From the NCBI GenBank assembly GCA_040882845.1, contig JBBEAM010000009.1, forward strand, positions 372,001-436,000: 64,000 nucleotides of DNA. Direction: 5' to 3'. The notes below the pieces were generated by a model. The model did no database searches. It saw only the letters and a program-made list of their open reading frames with translations, and was not told where the DNA came from. The stretch is from JBBEAM01 sp040882845. GTDB taxonomy: Bacteria; Pseudomonadota; Alphaproteobacteria; Kiloniellales; DSM-21159. Below are positions 27,735 through 35,842 of this stretch, piece by piece (the first letter of the stretch is position 1; each line of letters starts with the position of its first letter). The position numbers and the translations under genes are program-made.

Positions 27735-28578
27735 GGCGCAGGATCGTCGAGGCGGCGTTGGGATAGCGCCGCTGCAGCTCGGAAAAGGTGCCGCAAGCAT
27801 CCTCGGTGCTGCCGAGATTGGCGAGCGCCATGCCGAGCTTGAGGAGGTTGTCCGGCGCCTTGCTGCTGTTGGGATATTCCTGGAAGCCCTCGGCGAAGAC
27901 GATAGCGGCGTTCTGGTTGTCGCCGCGCACGTAGTAGGACTCGCCCAGCCAGTACTTGGCGTTGCCAGACAGCGGATCGCTGGGATGCCGCTGCAGAAAG
28001 GCCTGGAAGGCCTGTTCGGCCGCCGGATAGTTGGCCTGGCGCAGCAGGTCGAAGGCGTAGTCGTACTGCTCCTTCGGGGTGCCGGAGGGGAGCTGCACAT
28101 TGGCGGCGCTCTGCTGCTCCTGATACTGCGTCTGGCTCTGGGTCTGATCCTGGCTCGGCGCCTGGGAGCGCACAGCATCGACCGAGGACTGGTTAACCGT
28201 ACCGAAGACCTGGGGCTGGCCGGGCTCGGCCTGCCCGGTAGCGCCCTGCGCGTTGGCTGCGGCGCTCTGCGAGGTGCCGCCGGTCGAGGCGCCGTAACCC
28301 TGGGACTGGGACTGGGGCTGGGACTGGGGCTGCGGCGCGGAATTGGCGGCTTGCAGCTGGTTGAGCTTGTAGCTCAACTCCTCGACCTGTCCGGTCAGGC
28401 TGCGCACCTGGTCCTCAAGCTGCTGGATGCGCAGTTCGAGCCGCGCGGTTTCGGTCTGCGCGAGCTGCTGGGTCTGCGCGGATACGCTCGAAACGAGGCC
28501 GAGCGGCCCCGCGCCGAACAGCGCCGCAAGAAGGCCCAGCATCGGGAGAGATCGCCTGCACAGTTTCCGCACCGTCAT
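27697..28578 (-). CDS. cpoB: Tol-Pal system protein CpoB (YbgF)
   Basis: Periplasmic protein coordinating peptidoglycan synthesis with Tol-Pal constriction. The 293-residue protein starts MTVRKLCRRS, with GGAG 8 bases upstream. It has a signal peptide ending SVSAQ, a coiled-coil (about 38-75, RLELRIQQLEDQVRSL), a Gln/Ser-rich linker, and C-terminal TPR repeats (EQYDYAFDLLRQANYPAAEQ ... ). This is the normal CpoB architecture. It lies about 210 bases after pal, with a terminator-like hairpin between. Confidence 0.9.
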   Translation of the reverse strand: MTVRKLCRRSLPMLGLLAALFGAGPLGLVSSVSAQTQQLAQTETARLELRIQQLEDQVRSLTGQVEELSYKLNQLQAANSAPQPQSQPQSQSQGYGASTGGTSQSAAANAQGATGQAEPGQPQVFGTVNQSSVDAVRSQAPSQDQTQSQTQYQEQQSAANVQLPSGTPKEQYDYAFDLLRQANYPAAEQAFQAFLQRHPSDPLSGNAKYWLGESYYVRGDNQNAAIVFAEGFQEYPNSSKAPDNLLKLGMALANLGSTEDACGTFSELQRRYPNAASTILRRAEREQSRLGCG

Positions 28579-28699
28579 CGCCAAACTCCATACCTGCTTG
28601 TTTGGATCCACCGGGGGTGGGACCGCAGAAAACCAGTCCTCTAGCTGCCGGACCAAGTTGTCAGAAATATGGCGCGGCCGCGCGGTTCCGGCAGCCGCG

Positions 28700-28746
28700 C
28701 AAACAACAGCGCCCGTCTGCGCCTCTCAATGGGCGCGGACGGGCGC
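28700..28746 (-). terminator. Terminator-like hairpin after pal
   Basis: GCGCCCGTC (28709-28717) pairs with GACGGGCGC (28738-28746), and an inner GCGCC/GGCGC pair extends the stem. On the minus strand it is followed by TGTTGTTTG. Placed ~40 bases past the pal stop, it may end the tol operon or reduce read-through into cpoB. Confidence 0.5.
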
Positions 28747-28787
28747 GATGTCCTGCGACCTACCCTGGAAAGGGCGGGTCGGCGTCC

Positions 28788-29276
28788 TTAGCGAACGACG
28801 AAGACGCCGCGGCGGTTCTGGGCCCAGGCCGACTCGCTGCTGCCGGGAACGGCGGGCCGCTCCTTGCCATAGCTGATCGTCCCGACGCGATTGCCGGAAA
28901 TGCCGAGCGCGACAAGGTAGTCGCGCACCGCATTGGCCCGGCGCTCACCCAGCGCCAGGTTGTATTCGCGGGTGCCGCGCTCGTCGCAGTGACCTTCGAC
29001 GGTCAGTGCAACGCCGGGATGCTCGTTCATCCAGGCCGCCAGGGCCTCGATGGTCGAACGCGCCTGCGGCTTGATCTCGCTGCGGTCGGTGTCGAAGAAG
29101 ACCCGGTCGCCCACCTGCTGAACCAGCTGCTCCTGGGATCCAGGAGCCGCGCCGGAAGAAACGGTACTACCCGTCGTGTTGCCGCCGGTGGTGGTCGGTG
29201 CCGCCTCGCGGTCGGAGCTACCGCAGGCCGCCAGCATGAGGCCCGCCGCAAGAACCATGAGCAACTTGAAACGCAT
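28788..29276 (-). CDS. pal: Peptidoglycan-associated lipoprotein
   Basis: Outer-membrane lipoprotein that ties the outer membrane to peptidoglycan and binds TolB. The signal peptide ends in LAAC (lipidated Cys18), then a short Ser/Thr linker, and the OmpA-like domain with FFDTDRSEI, VEGHCDERGTREYNLALG and RANAVRDYLVALG. These contain the Asp and Arg that bind diaminopimelate in known structures. Length 162. Last gene of ybgC-tolQRAB-pal. Confidence 0.96.
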   Translation of the reverse strand: MRFKLLMVLAAGLMLAACGSSDREAAPTTTGGNTTGSTVSSGAAPGSQEQLVQQVGDRVFFDTDRSEIKPQARSTIEALAAWMNEHPGVALTVEGHCDERGTREYNLALGERRANAVRDYLVALGISGNRVGTISYGKERPAVPGSSESAWAQNRRGVFVVR

Positions 29277-29408
29277 TCTCTTGATCCCCTGTTGTCAAAT
29301 CCGCCTATGCGTGGAGTTGACTTTTGAAATGCTCCAACAGGACTATCCTGACCCCAAGGCGCAACCGCCGGGAATCCCTGGAGTTCCGCGGACTATAGCC
29401 GCACAACC

Positions 29409-30755
29409 CTAGGGAATCAAGGGCGACCAGGCTGGGTCTGAAGCATCGGTCGGTGTCTCCACAAGACGCTCGTTAAAGCCGGTTAAGTCGATGGTATAGA
29501 GTCGGGTTCTGGACTGCGCGCCGGAGGGCGAGTCCTGCCTGAAGAATGCGAGCACGCGGCCATTGGGGGCCCAGGTCGGGCTCTCCACCAGGTAGCCGGA
29601 TGCCAGCATTCGCTCGTTGCTCCCATCGGGCTGCATCACGCCGATATAGAAGGTGCCCTGATGGATGCGGGTGAAGGCGATGAGATCGCCGCGCGGCGAC
29701 CATACCGGCGTCGCGTAACGGCCGTTTCCGTAGGAAATCCGCTGCACGTTGCTGCCGTTGCTGTTCATCGTATAGAGCTGCTGGGTGCCGCCGCGGTCGG
29801 ATTCGAAGACCACGCGGTCGCCGTTGGGCGCATAGCTGGGCGAGGTGTCGATGGCGTTGCTGTCGGTCATCTGGCTGACCCGGCGGGTGCGCAGGTCCAT
29901 GCTGTAGATGTCCGACTGGCCGTCTTGCGCGAGACTCATGATCACCCTATCGCCGTCCGGCGAGAACCTCGGGGCAAAGGTCATGCCCGGGAAATCGCCA
30001 AGAACTTCCTGTTGTCCTGTATTCAAGTTGAACAGGTACACCCTCGGCGTGTCGTTCTCATATGACATATAGGTGATTTCCTGAGTGCTGGGCGAGAATC
30101 GCGGGGTCAGCACCAGGTTGGAGCCGTCGGTCAGGAAGCGGTGGTTGGCGCCGTCCTGGTCCATGATCGCCAGGCGCTTGCTGCGCCGGGTCTGCGGCCC
30201 CTCCTCGGCGATATAGACGATCCGGGTGTCGAAATAGCCCTCCTCGCCGGTCAGCCGCTTGTAGATGGCGTCGGCGATGATGTGGGACACGCGGCGCCAG
30301 TTCTCCGGCGTCGTGGTGTAGGCCAGGCCGGTCAGCTGGCTCTCCGCCGGCACGTCCCAGAGACGGAATTCCAGCCTGAGGCGGCCGTCGGCCTGACGGG
30401 TGATCGAGCCGCTGACCAGGGCATCGGCATTGATCAGCCGCCAGTCGGCAAAGCGCGGTCCGACCTGGATCGAGGAGGTTTCCTGGATGAAAGCGCCGCG
30501 GTCGATCGGCCGGAACAGGCCGGAACTCGCCAGGTCCGACGCTACCACCTGGGATATCTCCGCGCCCGTCTGGGCGAGCTGCGGATCCTCGCTGTAGAAG
30601 TCCGTGATCGCGATCGGCAGGGGTTCGACGAAGCCCTGGGTGATATCCACCGTGATCTGCGCGCGCGCCGGAACCGCCAGAACCACGGCCAGCAGCAGCG
30701 CGCCAAGGAAGGAGAAGGTCTTTGCTGCGCTCGATTGTGAGCTGGATTTGATCAT
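29409..30755 (-). CDS. tolB: Tol-Pal beta-propeller protein TolB
   Basis: Periplasmic partner of Pal and TolA. The 448-residue protein begins MIKSSSQSS, the ATG that overlaps the tolA stop (ATGA-type coupling); a longer frame upstream has no homology. The signal peptide ends VPARAQ. An N-terminal alpha/beta domain (about 30-165) is followed by WD40-like beta-propeller repeats with SPDGDRVIMS, APNGDRVVFESDRGG and SPRGDLIAFTR. Normal length. Confidence 0.95.
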   Translation of the reverse strand: MIKSSSQSSAAKTFSFLGALLLAVVLAVPARAQITVDITQGFVEPLPIAITDFYSEDPQLAQTGAEISQVVASDLASSGLFRPIDRGAFIQETSSIQVGPRFADWRLINADALVSGSITRQADGRLRLEFRLWDVPAESQLTGLAYTTTPENWRRVSHIIADAIYKRLTGEEGYFDTRIVYIAEEGPQTRRSKRLAIMDQDGANHRFLTDGSNLVLTPRFSPSTQEITYMSYENDTPRVYLFNLNTGQQEVLGDFPGMTFAPRFSPDGDRVIMSLAQDGQSDIYSMDLRTRRVSQMTDSNAIDTSPSYAPNGDRVVFESDRGGTQQLYTMNSNGSNVQRISYGNGRYATPVWSPRGDLIAFTRIHQGTFYIGVMQPDGSNERMLASGYLVESPTWAPNGRVLAFFRQDSPSGAQSRTRLYTIDLTGFNERLVETPTDASDPAWSPLIP

Positions 30756-31738
30756 CTGCCGAACATCTCCCTTGGATTGAATCTCAAGATCATGTCGCGC
30801 CACAGTTCATATCGACTTTGTGGCAATTTAAAGGGGCTGCACTCGATAATCGCCCGGCGGGCGTTCTCCGCAGCCGAGCGGAAGAAGGCATCGCGTGCCA
30901 AGCGCCGCGTATCCTGGATTTCCGGCTGACCACGCACGCTGCCGTCGGCATTGAACTGCACTCTGATCTCCACGACCAGATCGTCGGCATTCTGCGCGCC
31001 GGCATCGATTCGCCAGCAACTCGACATCTGCTGCCGGATCATCGAGGCAAGCTCCGCCGCCTGCTGCTGAACCGCGGCCGAGTTCTGCGGCTGCCGCGCC
31101 TGGCCCTCGGCCTGCTGGGTCGCCTGCGGCTGCTGCTCCTTGAGCCGCTCGACATTCTTCAGGATCGAGGTCAGCGCGTTCTGCGGCTCTTCCTCTGCAG
31201 GCTCCGGGGTCGGAGGTTTCGGCAGGTTGGCCTGCGGCCGCGGCGACGGCACTGGCGGCGCGCTTTCCGTCCTTTCCGGCTCAGGCTCGGGTTGCGGTTC
31301 AGGCTCGGGTTCCGGTTCGGGCTCCGGCACAGGTTCGGGCTCCGGCTCGGGCTCCGGTTCCGGAACGGGTTCGGGTTCCGGCTCGGGCTCAGGTTCCGGC
31401 TCGGGCTCGGGTTCCGGGGCCGGTTCCGGCGCGGGCCGCGGCTCCGGGGTCGGCGGCGGCGCAGGTGCAGGTTCCGGCGGTTTCGGCGGCTCCGGAGCCG
31501 CCTCGGTCACCTCGGTTTCCGGGGTTTCCTCGGGCTCGGGGTCAGGCTGGATCGCTTCGAGCTCAAGCTCCTCCTCGGTCACCATCTGCACGGAGGTGAT
31601 GGTGATCTGCTCGGGTTTGTCGGCGAAGGACGGCAGGCCGAAGACGACCAGAGCCAGCACGCCGAGATGCAGCAGGCCGGAAAAGACCTGGCCCGGGATC
31701 GACACTCCGGAGTTGCTGGCGGTTGTGAACATGGCCAT
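30752..31738 (-). CDS. tolA: TolA-type energy-transducing protein with PE-rich linker
   Basis: Links the TolQR motor to TolB-Pal. The 328-residue protein has one N-terminal transmembrane helix (about 17-35). Residues ~60-170 form a highly regular Pro-Glu linker (EPEPEPEPEP runs), and the C-terminus has a TonB/TolA-like domain (SCWRIDAGAQNADDLVVEI ... CSPFKLPQSRY ... LRFNPREMFG). E. coli TolA has an Ala/Lys-rich helical middle; here a stiff polyproline-type rod replaces it. Position between tolR and tolB fixes the identity. Confidence 0.88.
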   Translation of the reverse strand: MAMFTTASNSGVSIPGQVFSGLLHLGVLALVVFGLPSFADKPEQITITSVQMVTEEELELEAIQPDPEPEETPETEVTEAAPEPPKPPEPAPAPPPTPEPRPAPEPAPEPEPEPEPEPEPEPEPVPEPEPEPEPEPVPEPEPEPEPEPQPEPEPERTESAPPVPSPRPQANLPKPPTPEPAEEEPQNALTSILKNVERLKEQQPQATQQAEGQARQPQNSAAVQQQAAELASMIRQQMSSCWRIDAGAQNADDLVVEIRVQFNADGSVRGQPEIQDTRRLARDAFFRSAAENARRAIIECSPFKLPQSRYELWRDMILRFNPREMFGR

Positions 31739-31753
31739 CGTTTGGACTTCGCC

Positions 31754-32206
31754 CTACTGCGCGTCCTCGCCCTCCGGCGGCACTTCGGTGATCAAGGCGA
31801 CCCGGGTGAATCCCGAGGCGTTGAGCAGGCCCATCACCTGCATCACCCGGCCGTAGGCGATCGCGCGGTCGCCGCGGATATAGATCCGCGTGTCCGGCTT
31901 GTTGTCGGTGATCGCCTGCAGCCGCGCCACCAGCTGACCGAGTTCGACCCCGGTCTCCTGAATGAAGATCGCGCCTTCCTTGTTGACCGTGACGACCAGG
32001 GGTTCGACCGGCTCGGAGATGTTCTGCGCCTTGGTTCGCGGCAGATCGACGGGCACCCCGACGGTCAGCAGCGGCGCCGTCACCATGAAGACGATCAGCA
32101 GCACCAGCATGACATCGACGAAAGGGGTGACGTTGATCTCGCTCATCGGGTGCCAGCGGCGGCGGATGCCGCCGTGGCGCCCCCGGCTGACCAGATTGGC
32201 GGCCAT
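31754..32206 (-). CDS. tolR: Tol-Pal motor protein TolR
   Basis: Inner-membrane ExbD-family protein of 150 residues. One transmembrane helix (about 28-47) begins with the motif INVTPFVDVMLVLLIVFMV, in which Asp31 is the proton-binding residue of the family. The periplasmic part has the TolR/ExbD domain with RIYIRGDRAIAYGRVMQVM. It follows tolQ by 3 bases. Confidence 0.96.
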   Translation of the reverse strand: MAANLVSRGRHGGIRRRWHPMSEINVTPFVDVMLVLLIVFMVTAPLLTVGVPVDLPRTKAQNISEPVEPLVVTVNKEGAIFIQETGVELGQLVARLQAITDNKPDTRIYIRGDRAIAYGRVMQVMGLLNASGFTRVALITEVPPEGEDAQ

Positions 32207-32209
32207 AGC

Positions 32210-32935
32210 TCAGTCCTCCTCGAGCTGACGCGAGAGAATCGCCGAGAATTCGCCAGCGAAGGCCTCGAGCCGCGCTGCGTAGGTCGCCAGATCGTTGTTC
32301 AGCTTGTTGAAGCCGATCGTCGCGGGAATCGCCGCGACCAGACCGAGCGCGGTGGCGAACAGCGCCTCGGCAATGCCCGGCGCGACCACGGCCAGACTGG
32401 TGTTGGCGGCGGCGGCGATCGAGGTGAAGGCGTTCATGATGCCCCAGACCGTGCCGAACAGACCGATGAAGGGCGCCGAGGAGCCGACCGAGGCGAGAAA
32501 CACCATGCCCTTTTCCAGATTGTCCATCTCGCGGCCGATGGAGATGCCCATTACCCGCTCGATCCGCTCCTTGACGCTGAGCTTGGAATCGCCAGCCTTG
32601 GAGGCGCCGCGCGAGGTGAAGCGGCGCCATTCCTTCATCGCCGAGATGAAGACCGCGGACATCGGGTCGGGCGGGCGGTCGTCGAGCCGGTCGTAGAGCT
32701 GCTCCAGGGAGCCGCCCGACCAGAAGGCCTCCTCGAACTGATTGGCGCGGCGGCGCAGCCGCCGGATACGGAAGGCTTTGTCGAAGATGATCGCCCAGGT
32801 CCAGAAGGACGCCGCGATCAGGATCAACAGCACGATCTTGACGACCACATCGGCCTGCCAGAACAGGCCCCAGATCGTGATATCCCCAGATACGGACCCG
32901 GCGAGGGCCGCGGCATCGACCGCAGATTGCTCCAT
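32210..32935 (-). CDS. tolQ: Tol-Pal motor protein TolQ
   Basis: ExbB/MotA-family proton channel component with three transmembrane helices. Length 241. The conserved channel segments FLASVGSSAPFIGLFGTVWGIMNAF and APGIAEALFATALGLVAAIPA are split here by residue position (about 131-155 and 177-197). They contain the Thr and Pro residues lining the pore in homologues. It starts 12 bases after ybgC, in the standard ybgC-tolQRAB-pal order. Confidence 0.96.
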   Translation of the reverse strand: MEQSAVDAAALAGSVSGDITIWGLFWQADVVVKIVLLILIAASFWTWAIIFDKAFRIRRLRRRANQFEEAFWSGGSLEQLYDRLDDRPPDPMSAVFISAMKEWRRFTSRGASKAGDSKLSVKERIERVMGISIGREMDNLEKGMVFLASVGSSAPFIGLFGTVWGIMNAFTSIAAAANTSLAVVAPGIAEALFATALGLVAAIPATIGFNKLNNDLATYAARLEAFAGEFSAILSRQLEED

Positions 32936-32947
32936 CGTAACCTTCTC

Positions 32948-33451
32948 CTATGACCCCGTCGCATTCTTGAGTTGGCTCAGGCCGGCATCGCCGAAGGCCT
33001 GAAAGATATCGTGCTGCTCCCGCGGCAGACGCACCGCCCGCCCGTCGGCAAGCCGCAGGCAGACCACGCGCACGCCGATCTGGACCAGTGTTTGCTCTGT
33101 GGCTTCATCTGCGACTCCCCTTGCCCGGACCACGCGCTGATCGAGCCGGACGCTGGCGCCGCGCAGCTCGGCGAGGCGGCTGCGGACCTGCAGCGCGTCG
33201 TCGAGCCGCGCCGGCTGGCGGTAGTCGGCGGCGCAGTCGCGCACCGCGAAGGCGAAGCCGTGGTCGCGGCGCAGCGCGGTCTGATCGACTCCGATCAGCC
33301 GCAGCAGCTCGGTGCGGCCGCGCTCGGCGAATTTCAGGTAGTTGGCGTAGTAGACGATGCCGGCGGCATCGGTGTCCTCGTAGTAGACCCGGATCGGCAG
33401 GACGTGCTCGTCCCCCTCGAGGTACCCGGAAGGCGGCGTCTCCAGCGTCAC
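32948..33451 (-). CDS. ybgC: Acyl-CoA thioesterase of the Tol-Pal operon (YbgC)
   Basis: Hot-dog-fold thioesterase of 167 residues. The active-site segment YYEDTDAAGIVYYANYLKF contains catalytic Asp28. Known homologues act on short- or long-chain acyl-CoA or acyl-ACP and are linked to phospholipid metabolism at the Tol complex. The ATG overlaps the ruvB stop by 4 bases, so the ruvCAB genes and the tol genes form one long transcription unit here. Confidence 0.94.
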   Translation of the reverse strand: MTLETPPSGYLEGDEHVLPIRVYYEDTDAAGIVYYANYLKFAERGRTELLRLIGVDQTALRRDHGFAFAVRDCAADYRQPARLDDALQVRSRLAELRGASVRLDQRVVRARGVADEATEQTLVQIGVRVVCLRLADGRAVRLPREQHDIFQAFGDAGLSQLKNATGS

Positions 33452-34515
33452 GCGTCCTCCCCGCCCCGGCCTTCGGCGGCGCGGTCGTCAGCGCTGAGGA
33501 AATCGAGCTGCTCGGCGAGGTGCCGCGGCGTGTCGAGGCCGAGATAGCCGTAGCCCGACTGGGTCAGCATGCGGCCGCGCGGCGTGCGCTGGATCAGGCC
33601 CTGCTGCAGCAGGTAGGGCTCGATCACCTCCTCGATCACGTCGCGCTGCTCCGACAGGGCCGCCGCCAGGGTCTCCGCCCCGACCGGGCCGCCGCCGTAG
33701 TTCCCGGCGATGCAGCCGAGATAGCGCCGGTCCATGGCGTCGAGGCCGTGTTCGTCAACTTCCATACGCCGCAGCGCCTTGTCGGCGTCGGCGGAATCGA
33801 CCTCGGCGACGCCCTCGACGGCGGCGAAGTCGCGCACCCGGCGCAGCAGCCGCCCGGCGACCCGCGGCGTGCCCCGGGCCCGGCGGGCGATTTCGCCGGC
33901 ACCCTCCGAGGTCAGCCGCATCTTCAGGGCGCGGGCGCCGCGCTCGACCACCAGGCGTAGCTCCTCGGGCGAATAGAACTGCAGCCGCTGCGGAATCCCG
34001 AAGCGCTCGCGCAGCGGCGTGGTGATCAGGCCCGAGCGCGTGGTCGCGCCGATCAAGGTGAAGGGCGGCAGGTCGATGCGCACGGAGCGCGCCGCCGGTC
34101 CCTCGCCGATGATGAGATCGAGCTCGAAATCCTCCATTGCGGGATAAAGGATTTCTTCTACGGCAGGATTAAGGCGATGTATTTCATCGATGAACAGCAC
34201 GTCGTTGGGCTGCAGGTTGGTGAGGATCGCCGCCAGGTCGCCGGCCCGCGCGATCACCGGTCCGGAGGTGGCGCGGAAGCCGACCCCAAGCTCGCGGGCG
34301 ACGATCTGCGCCAGGGTGGTCTTGCCCAGGCCCGGCGGACCGAAGAAGAGGACGTGGTCGAGCTGCTCGCCCCGGGTCTTGGCCGCCTCGATGAAGACCT
34401 TGAGGTTGGCGCGCAGGGATTCCTGGCCGATGAATTCGGCCAGCACCTGGGGACGCAGGCTGACCTCGCCCTCGTCGCCGGAGAATTCGGCCGAGACCAC
34501 GCGCGGATCGCTCAC
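33448..34515 (-). CDS. ruvB: Holliday junction branch-migration ATPase RuvB
   Basis: Hexameric AAA+ motor for branch migration with RuvA and RuvC. The 355-residue protein has RPQVLAEFIGQE near the N-terminus, Walker A GPPGLGKT (59-66), Walker B LFIDEIHRLN, the sensor GATTRSGLITTPL, and the C-terminal winged helix (IQRTPRGRMLT). It overlaps ruvA and ybgC by 4 bases each. Confidence 0.97.
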   Translation of the reverse strand: MSDPRVVSAEFSGDEGEVSLRPQVLAEFIGQESLRANLKVFIEAAKTRGEQLDHVLFFGPPGLGKTTLAQIVARELGVGFRATSGPVIARAGDLAAILTNLQPNDVLFIDEIHRLNPAVEEILYPAMEDFELDLIIGEGPAARSVRIDLPPFTLIGATTRSGLITTPLRERFGIPQRLQFYSPEELRLVVERGARALKMRLTSEGAGEIARRARGTPRVAGRLLRRVRDFAAVEGVAEVDSADADKALRRMEVDEHGLDAMDRRYLGCIAGNYGGGPVGAETLAAALSEQRDVIEEVIEPYLLQQGLIQRTPRGRMLTQSGYGYLGLDTPRHLAEQLDFLSADDRAAEGRGGEDA

Positions 34516-35120
34516 GTCGCCAGCTCCCTAAGCCCTTCCTTGATCAGCTTGTCGAGCGGCGCGTCGCCGCCCAGGCTGCGCAGCGCCTGGGACACCGCGC
34601 CAAAAGCCTCGCTACGGCGGTAGCCCAAGCTGACCAGGGCGGAGACCGCGTCGTCGGCCACCCCGCCGGCGACCGGCGCAGCCTCGCCGTTGCCGGCCGT
34701 TGCGGAACCGAGGCTCATGCCCCCGGCCTTGTCCTTCAGTTCGGTGACGATGCGCTGCGCCAGCTTCGGTCCGACGCCGTTGGCGCGGGTCAGCAGGACC
34801 TTGTCCTGGGAGGCGACCGCCATCACCAGCTCCTGCGGCGGCAGCGCGCTGAGGATCGCCAGGGCCATGCGCGCACCGACGCCCTGCACGCTCGACAGCA
34901 GGCGGAACCAGTCGCGCTCGGCGAGCTCGGCGAAACCATAGAGATGGATGTGATCCTCGCGGACATGGGTATCGATCAGCAGCGAAACCTTGCCGCCGCC
35001 GACGGGAAGCTGCGACAGCGTGCGCGCGGAGCAGAACACGACGTAGCCGACGCCGCCGACGTCGACCAGGGCCCAGCCATCGCCGGTGGAATCCAGCAGG
35101 CCGGTCAGCTTGCCGATCAT
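34512..35120 (-). CDS. ruvA: Holliday junction DNA helicase subunit RuvA
   Basis: Tetrameric junction-binding protein of 202 residues. An OB-fold domain starts MIGKLTGLLDSTGDGW. Two helix-hairpin-helix motifs follow (LLSSVQGVGARMALAIL and LTRANGVGPKLAQRIVTELK), and a C-terminal RuvB-binding domain comes after a flexible linker (DAVSALVSLGYRRSEA). Overlaps ruvC and ruvB by 4 bases each. Confidence 0.97.
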   Translation of the reverse strand: MIGKLTGLLDSTGDGWALVDVGGVGYVVFCSARTLSQLPVGGGKVSLLIDTHVREDHIHLYGFAELAERDWFRLLSSVQGVGARMALAILSALPPQELVMAVASQDKVLLTRANGVGPKLAQRIVTELKDKAGGMSLGSATAGNGEAAPVAGGVADDAVSALVSLGYRRSEAFGAVSQALRSLGGDAPLDKLIKEGLRELAT

Positions 35121-35689
35121 CGCCCGCCCCCCCCCGCACCGGAGGCCGCCTTGGCCTCGGCGCGCGCCACCGCCGCGGCCAGGGGATCCGCCACGCCCTT
35201 GGCCCAGGCCGCGCGGGTCGAGCGGTTATGGGCATGGCAGATCGCCACCGCCAGGGCATCGGCACTGTCGGCGCTGGCGATGGTGCAGCCGGGCAGCAGA
35301 CGCCCGACCATCATCGCCACCTGCTCCTTCTTGGCGTGGCCGGTGCCGACCACCGACTTCTTGACGATCATCGGCAGGTACTCGCTGACCGCGAGGCCGG
35401 CGAGCGAGGGCACCAGCAGGGCGATGCCCCGCGCCATGCCGAGCTTCAGGGTCGAGGAGGGATTGCGGTTGGCCAGGGTTTCCTCGACCGCGGCCTCGTC
35501 GGGTGCGTAGACGGCGAGAATCTCCTCCAGCCCTAGCTTGAGCTGCATCAGGCGCTGGCCGAGGTCGAGGCCGGCGTCGGTCGAGATCGCGCCGTTGGCG
35601 ACATGGGATAGACGGCTGCCGGCGCTCTCGATCACGCCCCAGCCGGTCTGGCGCAGGCCGGGATCAAGTCCGATCACTCGCAAAGCCAT
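35117..35689 (-). CDS. ruvC: Crossover junction endodeoxyribonuclease RuvC
   Basis: Holliday junction resolvase of 190 residues with the RNase H-like fold. Acidic catalytic residues are visible: Asp8 in GLDPGLRQTGWG, Glu69/Glu70 in EAAVEETLANRNP, and the SADSADALAVAICHAHN segment near the C-terminus. First gene of ruvCAB-ybgC-tol. A pair of long palindromes lies between it and yebC. Confidence 0.97.
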   Translation of the reverse strand: MALRVIGLDPGLRQTGWGVIESAGSRLSHVANGAISTDAGLDLGQRLMQLKLGLEEILAVYAPDEAAVEETLANRNPSSTLKLGMARGIALLVPSLAGLAVSEYLPMIVKKSVVGTGHAKKEQVAMMVGRLLPGCTIASADSADALAVAICHAHNRSTRAAWAKGVADPLAAAVARAEAKAASGAGGGGR

Positions 35690-35707
35690 CTCCGTCGCAG
35701 TCCCTCA

Positions 35708-35817
35708 AGAGCCTGATCGGATCATACTGAACCAGTGCGATCCGATCAGGCTCTAACACTATGAAATAGAGCAAAATTCACGCCTTAGATCGATTCGATC
35801 CAAGGCGATCTTGCTCT
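35708..35817. repeat. Two adjacent long palindromes (REP-like intergenic element)
   Basis: AGAGCCTGATCGGATC (35708-35723) pairs perfectly over 16 bp with GATCCGATCAGGCTCT (35739-35754), loop 15. A second bipartite palindrome runs from AGAGCAA (35768-35774) to TTGCTCT (35811-35817), with inner CGCCTT/AAGGCG and GATCGA/TCGATC. It resembles the GATC-rich palindromic intergenic elements scattered in alphaproteobacterial genomes. It fills most of the yebC-ruvC gap. The first hairpin has no U-run. Confidence 0.75.
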
Positions 35818-35842
35818 CGGCCCTCGCGGCAGGCCGTTTCGA

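Noticed and set aside
30818..32953. A 711-codon open frame on the plus strand across tolA-tolR-tolQ
   Set aside because: It is antisense to four well-conserved tol genes, is very rich in Gly/Arg/Asp/His as expected for a GC-rich shadow frame, and shows no recognisable domain.
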